Source: Photobacterium alginatilyticum
Lineage (GTDB): Bacteria > Pseudomonadota > Gammaproteobacteria > Enterobacterales > Vibrionaceae
Assembly: GCF_009910675.1 (NCBI RefSeq)
Contig: NZ_RSEJ01000002.1
Location: 211,923-275,922 of the forward strand
Direction: 5' to 3'
DNA length: 64,000 nucleotides
Under the pieces are notes generated by a model. That model saw nothing but the letters and a program-made list of their open reading frames with translations. It did not search any database and had not been told where the DNA came from. Position 1 is the stretch's first letter. Each line of letters begins with the position of its first letter. Below are positions 27,379-34,551 of this stretch, piece after piece. A program made the translations under genes and the position numbers.

Positions 27379-29544
27379 CTATTTCTCAGAATCGTAACTG
27401 TAGTTATAATAACCATAGTTACCTCCGTAATAGCTACTAGCCTTACGAACAACTGCATTCAAAATAAAGCCTTTAACTTCAATGCCATTTTGCTCAAAGC
27501 GTTGCTTTGCTACTTCAACTTCTTTAACTGAGTTCTGACCAAAACGACCAACAAGCAAGGTAGTACCAGCATGAGCTCCTACAATAGCAGGATCTGTAAC
27601 CGCTAAAATTGGCGGGGTATCGACTATTACCATATCGTAACTTTCTGATGCCCAATCCATTAAAGCTTTAAAGCGAGGGTGCATTAATAGTTCCGAGGGG
27701 TTGGGAGGTACATTACCTCGACCGATATAATCCAACCCTTCCAATCCTGGCTGCTTAAGTAAGGATTCAATTTGAGCTTGACCACTAAGATACTCAGAAA
27801 GGCCTGGTTTATGCCCGACAGCCATTTGTCGTTCCATCTGACCTTTTCGCATATCGGCATCAATCACTAAGACCTTTGAGCCAGATTTTGCGATTACCGC
27901 CGCCATATTTGCCGATACAAATGATTTACCGATACCAGGGCTTGGACCTGAAATCATCAAGATATTATTCTTTGCTTCCATCATCGCGAAATGTAAGCTA
28001 GTACGAAGGCTTCTTAAGGCTTCAACAGACAAGTCAGCTGGATTGGAAACTGTCAATAAAGTCTCCTCAACTGTTAACGGCTTCTTACCTTTTTGGTTTT
28101 TCTCCAGCTCTATCTGCCAATCAGACATTGGCACACTTGCATAAACAGGCAAACCAATCGCTTCTATCTCATCAGGGTTTTCCACACCACGGTGGAAAAC
28201 AGCGCGAAGAAGAGCAATAGCCACAGCTAACATCCCACCCAAAAAAGTAGCTAACACCACAATCAACGGCTTTTTAGGCTTCACTGCACGAGTATACGAC
28301 TGTGCTGAGTCTAGAATACGAACATTACCTACTGTACTAGCTTTAACAATATTCAGCTCTTGAACTTTATTCAGTAATTGCACGTATATTTGTTGATTAA
28401 CTTCTACATCACGGGTAAGACGCAATATCTCACGTTGTGTTTTTGGTAATTTTTGAATTTGTGAATTCAAACGATCACGCTCGCCCAATAAAGTCTTACG
28501 TTTATCAAGTAAAGATATGTAGGCAGGGTGCTCTTTAGTAAATCGCTGAGAGATTTCACTTTCTTTAAAAGTCAATTCATTCAATTGAGCCTCAATGGTT
28601 ACCATCACATCTAATGTAGATTTGGCTTCAAGGCCTAGATCAATCGATTCATTATCTTGTCGGTATTGATTCAATTGATCTTCAGAAAGTGTCAGCTGAT
28701 TTTTGATATCAGGCAAGTGGGCTCTAAGAAACTTTAAACTGTTTTCGGCTTCAGCAGAATTGCGCTCGACATTTTGCAGGAAGTAATTCTGACTTATATC
28801 ATTAAGAATTTCTTTGATATTACGACGATTTTCACCAATCAGCGATAGCTGAAGAATTCCAGTCTGCTTACCACGTTCGCTGACGGATAGATCTTTTTGT
28901 AACCGTTGAATAGCATCAAGCCGAGTTCTTTTTAGTACAGTAAATGATGCCCTATCATCTGCAGCTAATTGGCTCACAAATATTGCAAATTCACCTCGTT
29001 GTGATAGTTCACCAACGCGACCAGATAATATAGTTCTTTTATTACTATCTACTAATTCAAAAAGCCCTGTTTCAGAATCCGTAACTAATAGCGTAAATTC
29101 AGGCTCATCAACATGGCTAGGTACTTCAAAACGACTAATGTAGATCGCATTTTGCTTACCTTGGATACGAGCTAGTCCCTTACCAATAACAGGCAAGTAA
29201 TTGGGCGAGGAAACAGTCGTTAAATTCAACTTATCAACTGTTTTTCCCAAAATCATACGAGACTTAATAATCTCAATTTCGGTAGTCGCTGATGATTCAG
29301 AAGCAAATAGCTCTCCCATTTCACCCAGAGCTGGCATTCCTGAACTTTTGGTTTCAACCTGAATAAGTGCATCCGCTTTATAAATGGGTGTCGCCAGCAG
29401 CGCATATGCCACTCCAGTGATGGCAAAAATGAAAGTAATCGCAATGATATTCCAGCGATTATCTAGCAAGATGCCAAACAGCTTCCCCAGATCGATCTCG
29501 TCTGATTCAGCCTGTTTGACTTGGGTGTTTTGTGTAACGCTCAT
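27379..29544 (-). CDS. wzc: Polysaccharide co-polymerase / tyrosine autokinase Wzc
   Basis: Wzc controls chain length and works with Wza to export capsule. Domain order: cytoplasmic N-terminus, first transmembrane helix (about 33-53), a periplasmic Wzz/GNVR region with long coiled-coil (about 75-425), a second helix (about 430-450) with proline-rich PKKP before it, and a BY-kinase domain with Walker A GPSPGIGKSF, Walker A' VLVIDADMR and Walker B MVIVDTPP. The C-terminal tail has a tyrosine cluster (SYYGGNYGYYNYSYDSEK) for autophosphorylation. At 721 residues it has the usual length. Its phosphatase Wzb is encoded 96 bp upstream. Confidence 0.95.
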   Translation of the reverse strand: MSVTQNTQVKQAESDEIDLGKLFGILLDNRWNIIAITFIFAITGVAYALLATPIYKADALIQVETKSSGMPALGEMGELFASESSATTEIEIIKSRMILGKTVDKLNLTTVSSPNYLPVIGKGLARIQGKQNAIYISRFEVPSHVDEPEFTLLVTDSETGLFELVDSNKRTILSGRVGELSQRGEFAIFVSQLAADDRASFTVLKRTRLDAIQRLQKDLSVSERGKQTGILQLSLIGENRRNIKEILNDISQNYFLQNVERNSAEAENSLKFLRAHLPDIKNQLTLSEDQLNQYRQDNESIDLGLEAKSTLDVMVTIEAQLNELTFKESEISQRFTKEHPAYISLLDKRKTLLGERDRLNSQIQKLPKTQREILRLTRDVEVNQQIYVQLLNKVQELNIVKASTVGNVRILDSAQSYTRAVKPKKPLIVVLATFLGGMLAVAIALLRAVFHRGVENPDEIEAIGLPVYASVPMSDWQIELEKNQKGKKPLTVEETLLTVSNPADLSVEALRSLRTSLHFAMMEAKNNILMISGPSPGIGKSFVSANMAAVIAKSGSKVLVIDADMRKGQMERQMAVGHKPGLSEYLSGQAQIESLLKQPGLEGLDYIGRGNVPPNPSELLMHPRFKALMDWASESYDMVIVDTPPILAVTDPAIVGAHAGTTLLVGRFGQNSVKEVEVAKQRFEQNGIEVKGFILNAVVRKASSYYGGNYGYYNYSYDSEK

Positions 29545-29564
29545 TGAAAATTCCAGTAATGAGA

Positions 29565-29636
29565 ATTAAGTTATGAGAAGAGAGAGGCTAGTAACGAGAA
29601 GTATCTTCACTCGTTACTCGAACCTCTAATCTTGCT
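29565..29636. repeat. Degenerate palindromic repeat between wzb and wzc
   Basis: gctagtaacgag (29588-29599) faces ctcgttactcgaac (29611-29624) across atcttca, making a 9-bp stem agtaacgag/ctcgttact. Further gag words lie to the left and ctc/cct words to the right. It belongs to the same vocabulary as the repeats at 88-306, 531-640 and 6026-6200. It lies inside the wza-wzb-wzc transcript and may affect mRNA stability or translation. Confidence 0.5.
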
Positions 29637-29640
29637 CCTG

Positions 29641-30069
29641 TTAAATTTTTTTCGCCCATGCATATGCAGCTTCCTCGATCAGAGCATAAGCATGCTCAAA
29701 AGCTTCACGACTTTGACGGTATGGATCAGGGATATCTTTCTGGCCAATCCATTGGCCATACAACATTGTCTTTCCTCGGGCTTCAGGAGCTATATTAGTA
29801 ACGGCTTCTATATGACCTTTTTCCATCACAAGAATAAGATCGTACTCTCGGCACAATTCACTCGTAAGCTGCTGAGCTTTATGACCTTCTAAGCTCACAC
29901 CGTGCTCTGTAGCAATCTCAGCCGCCATTTTATCGGCTGGCTTACCAACCAAAGCCCCAACACCCGCCGATGCAATATGCTTATTGGGCAGTAACTTTTT
30001 TAGTAAAAATTCGCCTGATGGTGAGCGGCAGATGTTGCCAACACAGACGACAAGGATTTTGTTGAACAT
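29641..30069 (-). CDS. wzb: Low-molecular-weight protein tyrosine phosphatase Wzb
   Basis: Wzb removes phosphate from the tyrosine cluster of Wzc so that capsule polymerisation can cycle. The 142-residue protein carries the active-site loop VVCVGNICRSPSGE (nucleophile Cys9, Arg15) and the general-acid DPYRQS motif near residue 113, in the right order and spacing for the LMW-PTP fold. It is encoded on the same strand between the four-helix-bundle cassette and wzc. Degenerate repeats lie on both sides of the gene. Confidence 0.94.
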   Translation of the reverse strand: MFNKILVVCVGNICRSPSGEFLLKKLLPNKHIASAGVGALVGKPADKMAAEIATEHGVSLEGHKAQQLTSELCREYDLILVMEKGHIEAVTNIAPEARGKTMLYGQWIGQKDIPDPYRQSREAFEHAYALIEEAAYAWAKKI

Positions 30070-30074
30070 TAGCT

Positions 30075-30545
30075 TTTCCTAAAGGCGGTCCTAGGTCCTG
30101 GATCCTGCATGGTTATTCAAAATTATCATAGATAGCACTAGGTTCTTTTACCGAGCCACTACGATATTTTATAAGTCCAGCGATCATTTTGCTGATTTTC
30201 AACGCTCGAACCAATAGCGAATCAGCTAAGTCTGACTCAATATATCCAAACTCTTTAGCAAGCATCAATTGAGTTACTAATTCACCACACGATCCCTTCG
30301 CGTAATATAGAAAACGAACTGACTCTTTTCTTGTCTCCCGCTCTTCTCCCTCAGCTATATTCGAAGGTGTTGAAACAGCAGATCGTGAGATTTGGTCTTT
30401 CAAGCCATAATCACGACAAGTCTTAAAGGCGCTATGAATCGACACTGCTAGACTAAAGCTCTCTTGCCAAACGGTTAGTTTTTGATATTCCATACCAATT
30501 AACACCTACCTGACATCTAGGATCTCGCAACCTAGGACCTAGCCT
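30075..30545. repeat. Repeat-flanked cassette carrying the four-helix-bundle gene
   Basis: The left flank reads ggcggtcctaggtcctggat (30075-30094) followed by cctgcatgg. The right flank reads tctaggatctcgcaaccta (30516-30534) followed by ggacctagcc. Reverse-complemented, the right flank gives ggctaggtcctaggttgcga then gatcct, so the two ends are imperfect inverted repeats built on ctaggtcct and gatcct. They bracket a single gene at 30113-30493 and lie exactly between wzb and wza, two genes that are usually adjacent. No target duplication is obvious. Confidence 0.5.
30113..30493 (-). CDS. Four-helix-bundle protein, 23S rRNA intervening-sequence (IVP/S23) family
   Basis: The 126-residue protein matches the family pattern: YQKLTVWQESFSLAVSIH, then GLKDQISRSAVSTPSNIAEG (about 35-54), ERETRKESVRFLYYAKGS and a last amphipathic helix ending before a polar tail. 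Members form helical-bundle pentamers, occur in some 23S rRNA intervening sequences and elsewhere as orphan genes, and are related in fold to the Avd accessory protein of diversity-generating retroelements. No enzymatic role is known. I use the ATG at 30493, which has AGGTG 9 nt upstream; a GTG at 30505 is possible. Its place between wza and wzb, inside inverted repeats, marks it as an insertion not needed for capsule export. Confidence 0.88.
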   Translation of the reverse strand: MEYQKLTVWQESFSLAVSIHSAFKTCRDYGLKDQISRSAVSTPSNIAEGEERETRKESVRFLYYAKGSCGELVTQLMLAKEFGYIESDLADSLLVRALKISKMIAGLIKYRSGSVKEPSAIYDNFE

Positions 30546-30549
30546 ACTA

Positions 30550-31698
30550 TTACGGCCAATTTCTGATCCGCAGTACACCTTCAGTCAGATCATTAAACCC
30601 GCTGATTGTAGGAACGATCTGCGAAACTACACGATTCCAGCGTGTGATTGGAGCCGCTGTCACATAGACAATATCGTATGGTTCAAGCTCGAACTCAGTA
30701 CCTATCAATAAAGCGGATGCATCTTGAATATTGAGCTGATAGATGTTGGCAAGAGTTTGATTAGCGTCATTACTCTCAATTGAACCATCTTTGTTACCGC
30801 GAATAACAAAAACACCAGTGGCATCAGCCGAAAGTTGATTAATCCCACCAACATTGCTGAGCGCTTCTGTTAGGCTCATTCCGGCACGATCGATCTTAAG
30901 CAGTTGAGGTTCGTTAACCTCTCCCATTACGAAGACTTTCTGGGCATCATTGCGAGGAACATGAACAATGTCACCTGGACGGAGCAGACGATTTTGAGTC
31001 AAGTCACCGCGCTGCATAAGAGCGTATAAAGAAATATGTTCTTCAACACCATTACGTGTCAGCTTAACATTACGCCAATCTGCATCAGCAGTAAGACCAC
31101 CAGCACGGTTAATAGCATCTAACAAAGTCAATGGCACGTTTGTAATGGCTTGTTGGCCCGGAGTACTGATCTCTCCGGTGATATATGTCTTTTGGGAACG
31201 GAAAGCGGCAACATTAACATCTACTTGCGGGCTTTCGATGAAAGCTGCAAGGCGTTTAGCCATTTCATCACGCACTTCGGTAACTGTTTTACCTTCCACT
31301 TTAACTATGCCTATATAAGGATAGAAAATAGTACCATCAGCATGAACCCAGTTACCGGATTCACTTGAGCTACGATAAGAGCCCGCAGGAATCGTTAACT
31401 CAGGGTGATCCCAAATAGTCACATTTAGAATATCACCTGGTCCTATTCTGTACCTGTAGCGAGCGACTTCAGCATCTAAACTGGGGTTAGTTTGAGAATA
31501 AACCTTAGGTGCTTTAAATTGGCTAACGACACTAGCTGTCAGAGGGTAAACATTCACCTGTTCTGAAATATCATTATCTTGATCTATAGCCTTGATAACT
31601 TTCTTGTCATCAACGGTTAAATGAGCGCCAGGCACCGTGCAGCCTACCAGCATGACAGATGCCATTGCAGTTATTAGAATTTTTTTTGTGAAATCCAT
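30550..31698 (-). CDS. wza: Outer-membrane polysaccharide export lipoprotein Wza
   Basis: Wza forms the octameric outer-membrane channel for capsule. The 382-residue precursor has a lipoprotein signal with lipobox LVGC (Cys20). It then has the polysaccharide export (PES) domain ([19 protein letters not shown], about 83-101), two SLBB-type repeats ([16 protein letters not shown], and [15 protein letters not shown]) and the C-terminal amphipathic helix region ([14 protein letters not shown]) that inserts in the outer membrane. It heads the minus-strand wza/wzb/wzc group and is divergent from the yjbEFGH-like operon. Confidence 0.95.
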   Translation of the reverse strand: MDFTKKILITAMASVMLVGCTVPGAHLTVDDKKVIKAIDQDNDISEQVNVYPLTASVVSQFKAPKVYSQTNPSLDAEVARYRYRIGPGDILNVTIWDHPELTIPAGSYRSSSESGNWVHADGTIFYPYIGIVKVEGKTVTEVRDEMAKRLAAFIESPQVDVNVAAFRSQKTYITGEISTPGQQAITNVPLTLLDAINRAGGLTADADWRNVKLTRNGVEEHISLYALMQRGDLTQNRLLRPGDIVHVPRNDAQKVFVMGEVNEPQLLKIDRAGMSLTEALSNVGGINQLSADATGVFVIRGNKDGSIESNDANQTLANIYQLNIQDASALLIGTEFELEPYDIVYVTAAPITRWNRVVSQIVPTISGFNDLTEGVLRIRNWP

Positions 31699-32353
31699 AT
31701 TATAAGATTCAGTACCAATGAATGAAGGGCTGCTCCCTTATTGTAAAACAACACGGGAGCAGATTTCTTGGGTTTGCATCTGGCTCTTCATCCACGAAGC
31801 AACCAAGTACAATATTACAAACATTTAAGATCACAGATAAAGAAAACGGCCACAAAATGACTATTTCATGCACGCTACCGCCCTTGGGTTATAGCTCCCA
31901 ATGTGCTTTAAATGTCTACTATCTGAGAGTCACCGTGCTTGCCAACTCAAAAATTCATCTGAGTAACCACTTGTAAGCCATTGACATCTCATGGGTGTAA
32001 TACGCTTACATAAAAACGGTCACTATTTTACACAAAACACAGCTTAATAGGAACTGGATTTTTGATAAACCATCTTAGTCCACAACCTCAAAAAATTGGC
32101 AACGCGCTGATGCAACTAATAAAAACATCGCCCCACCACTTAAGTAATCCTCTGCTACCGTATTAATAGTACTGTTTTTGCCATTTAATCTTCTTCCAAA
32201 CCTAAGCATCATGCGTAAAGTTTATTATTAGAGGAAGTTAAAATAGTTTGACGACAATTATGTGTATTCGTTGCCATCAATCCAAATAGCTCATATCATT
32301 GCCAGTGAAGGTGACTTCGCATTTTTGTAATTTTATAAAAATAAGGGAATAGG
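31699..32353. promoter_or_regulatory. 655-bp divergent control region between wza and yjbE, with a JUMPStart-like element
   Basis: The region must hold promoters for the wza group (minus) and the yjbE operon (plus). On the minus strand, 32163-32125 contains GGTAGC, TTAAG and GGGGCG in the order and strand expected for a JUMPStart element, but the spacing differs and the RfaH ops core (GGCGGTAGC) is poorly conserved. A leader hairpin (ctgctccc 31730-31737, gggagcag 31755-31762) lies about 32-64 nt before the wza start. Short ORFs here have no support. Confidence 0.35.
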
Positions 32354-32698
32354 ATGAAAAAAACCACAATAGCATTACTAGCAGCTATGTCTATTGCTAG
32401 TTCTGCGTTCGCAGCTACTGAAACTTCAGCAGGTGCCGCAGGTAGCACATCATCGACAGCAACTACTGCTGGCGCTACTTCTTCAGCAACTGCTGGTACT
32501 GCTTCTACCACTGCAGCGACTGCTGGCGCGTCTACTGGCGCAGCTGCAGGTACGGCTGGCGCATCTGTTGCTGCAGCAGGTGGCATTACAGCAACAGCAG
32601 TAGCAGCAGCTGCTGCTGTAACAGTTGCTGCTGTTGCCGTAGCTGACGCTAGCGACAATGGTAACTCAACTACAACATCTGTTTCAGCTCAAGGCTAA
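32354..32698 (+). CDS. yjbE: Small secreted Ala/Thr-rich protein, YjbE/GfcA-like
   Basis: The 114-residue precursor has a signal peptide (MKKTTIALLAAMSIASSAFA, 1-20), then a low-complexity Ala/Thr/Ser/Gly chain, a hydrophobic GGITATAVAAAAAVTVAAVAV segment (split about 78-98) and a Thr/Ser-rich end. As the first gene before yjbFGH homologs, its position is that of YjbE/GfcA, a small protein of extracellular polysaccharide systems with no known activity. A strong AGGG-containing ribosome binding site precedes the ATG. A hairpin at 32741 separates it from yjbF, so it is probably made in larger amounts than the rest. It is a paralog in plan of 5644-5964. Confidence 0.75.
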   Translation: MKKTTIALLAAMSIASSAFAATETSAGAAGSTSSTATTAGATSSATAGTASTTAATAGASTGAAAGTAGASVAAAGGITATAVAAAAAVTVAAVAVADASDNGNSTTTSVSAQG

Positions 32699-32740
32699 AT
32701 TTGCTTTTGGGCATATAAAAACGAGACAGCTGCACCACAT

Positions 32741-32767
32741 AACCGCACACCCGTGCGGTTATTATTA
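32741..32767 (+). terminator. Partial terminator/attenuator between yjbE and yjbF
   Basis: An 8-bp stem (aaccgcac 32741-32748, gtgcggtt 32753-32760) with a 4-nt loop is followed by attatta, a weak U-tract. It lies in the 143-bp gap after the short first gene and may lower transcription of yjbFGH relative to yjbE. Confidence 0.6.
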
Positions 32768-32841
32768 GCTTTAGACACATTGTTTTAAACAAGCTGTTTA
32801 TAACAGGCCTCATTTTTAACTAATGGATAATTTCAACTCGG

Positions 32842-33597
32842 ATGCGATCACTTCAACGTTCTATTCTTTGTCTTTGTGTAGTTCTAATCTCAGCTGCGAT
32901 AACAGGCTGCAGCCAAAAGTTTAATGATGTCAACGACACGATTAAGGTCGCACTTTTTGGTGAACAAGATATTTGGCTGGATCAAGATGATGTAAACAAC
33001 CTACCTTATGCAAGCATTTATGCGAAAGTGAGTGATGGCCCTCAAGCCTTTATGGTGTTAGCGCTTGCTGAGCCCAAAACAAGATTAGGCAAGCATCAAG
33101 CTACATCACAACAAGCATCAATCAAACAGGTCTCAGCCCAACAAGCCTCTCTCCAACATACAACGCAACTAAAGTGGATGTCTTCCGACAATGGAATGCT
33201 AGTGACTGAAAACGGGCGATTAGTGAAAACCCTGAATCTTCCTCAAGGTAATCTTATCGAGACTATCAGCTCTCAGCCGGACCCCCTTGTACTAGGGCTT
33301 CACCTGCCTTCAACACCAACAATCTGGCAACGCAAGATTGATTGGCAGCCTGGTTACCATTTTGGCTATACATTACAATCCGAATTTACTCGTCAGAAGG
33401 ACGCAGTAATTATCGTCAATGAAAGGCCTATTAAGGCACTGTACTTCACTGAAAATGTGACGGTTTCCAGCTTGAACACTGAGTATCAAAATGACTTCTG
33501 GCTGCATCCGCAAACAGGAAAAGTACTAAAAAGCCGGCAAAAGATCGCACCTAGCTTGCCATATGTCGAAATTACTTTATTGAAGCCTTATTCATAA
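32842..33597 (+). CDS. yjbF: YjbF/GfcB-family lipoprotein
   Basis: The 251-residue precursor has a lipoprotein signal ending in the lipobox AITGC (Cys23), so it is probably anchored to the outer membrane. The mature part has the features of the YjbF/GfcB family: a predicted beta-rich domain with VALFGEQDIWLDQDDVNNLPYAS near the start and DFWLHPQTGKVLKSRQ near the end. The Gln-rich segment at about 90-110 is an added low-complexity loop. YjbF homologs act with YjbG and YjbH in making or secreting extracellular polysaccharide; the exact role is not known. It is followed by yjbG after 12 bp. Confidence 0.82.
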   Translation: MRSLQRSILCLCVVLISAAITGCSQKFNDVNDTIKVALFGEQDIWLDQDDVNNLPYASIYAKVSDGPQAFMVLALAEPKTRLGKHQATSQQASIKQVSAQQASLQHTTQLKWMSSDNGMLVTENGRLVKTLNLPQGNLIETISSQPDPLVLGLHLPSTPTIWQRKIDWQPGYHFGYTLQSEFTRQKDAVIIVNERPIKALYFTENVTVSSLNTEYQNDFWLHPQTGKVLKSRQKIAPSLPYVEITLLKPYS

Positions 33598-33609
33598 CAC
33601 GGAAAGAAC

Positions 33610-34551
33610 ATGACTCTGCTCGTATTCAGAAATCTTGCTGGTTTGGCTATCTCCGCCACCTCACCTATTGCTCAAAGGAAGCGGGATCAAAAAAGATATA
33701 AACCTAATTTTTTGAAAATCTTTTTACCTATCTCTTTTGTAGTAGCAAGCTTAATCGCCAGCTCAAATCTTATGGCTCAAGCCCCTTCTCATGAAGACGC
33801 CGTTGCATCTAGAGAAAACCAGCCAGTTAAGATTACAGTAAAAACATCACTAGACAGCAAACACCAATTAGAACTTAACTACCCTGTACCGGTAAGAGTT
33901 AACCAAATATTGAGTGATAGTGTTGTCAATATTAATCAACTACCGCTTTCTCAAGAGCAGACTAAACTTGTTTCTTCAAACGACATTTTCTGGACTGGTG
34001 CGGCCCTGTTTGAGCGTTTTCCTCATCCTCAGAAGCAACGTGTAGTTAACCAGCTTAAACAATTAGCAAGCGTCGGGAAAAGAGAATGGGAAGAGGAACA
34101 AAGTCAAGCCGCTTTCAAACTCGCTGCGTACATAGAAAATCTAAAAGTTGGCCAAAGAATCTTTACACCTCTTGATTACGACATCGTACGCATTGAGCCT
34201 GCAAAAAACCCTTTGGTTAACAATGATATGACCTTAGTGTTGCCTTCTCGCCCAAGCACAGTGCTTATCACAGGTGCGGTAACCGAGCCCAAAGTTGTTT
34301 CATGGCAAGAACGCGGAAACGCCAATAGTTATCTCAAACATGCTGTGACACTCAATAATTCGGCTAACAGCGAAGTCTGGGTCATTCAACCCGATGGACA
34401 AGTTGAGCAACACCCTATCGCATACTGGAATCAAAAACATTTTGAGATAGCCCCGGGAGCGACAATATATCTTGGCTTTTCCTCTCTACCCGATGAGTTC
34501 AACACCATCAACGAGGACATTGTAAACCTGCTAAGGAACCGGGCTCCGTAA
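33610..34551 (+). CDS. yjbG: YjbG/GfcC-family periplasmic protein
   Basis: The 313-residue protein matches GfcC/YjbG by position and by its C-terminal domain, where VLITGAVTEPKVVSWQE (about 217) and EVWVIQPDGQVEQHPIAYWN resemble SLBB-like beta-grasp repeats related to Wza. The signal sequence is internal: a hydrophobic stretch at about 36-56 (IFLPISFVVASLIASSNLMA) follows a basic N-terminal extension. GGAAAGAAC precedes the ATG at 33610, and no other Met lies between, so the long n-region is probably real. It overlaps no neighbour and is directly joined to yjbH (next ATG starts right after its stop). Confidence 0.8.
   Translation: MTLLVFRNLAGLAISATSPIAQRKRDQKRYKPNFLKIFLPISFVVASLIASSNLMAQAPSHEDAVASRENQPVKITVKTSLDSKHQLELNYPVPVRVNQILSDSVVNINQLPLSQEQTKLVSSNDIFWTGAALFERFPHPQKQRVVNQLKQLASVGKREWEEEQSQAAFKLAAYIENLKVGQRIFTPLDYDIVRIEPAKNPLVNNDMTLVLPSRPSTVLITGAVTEPKVVSWQERGNANSYLKHAVTLNNSANSEVWVIQPDGQVEQHPIAYWNQKHFEIAPGATIYLGFSSLPDEFNTINEDIVNLLRNRAP

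Noticed and set aside
31699..31712. TATAAT-like box next to the wza start codon
   Set aside because: It lies directly against the ATG and has no -35 box at 16-18 nt, so it would need a leaderless transcript; probably chance in AT-rich sequence.
32296..32658. Ala/Val-rich ORF antisense to the YjbE-like gene
   Set aside because: It is the mirror of a low-complexity Ala/Thr coding region; the plus-strand gene has a signal peptide, ribosome binding site and operon context.
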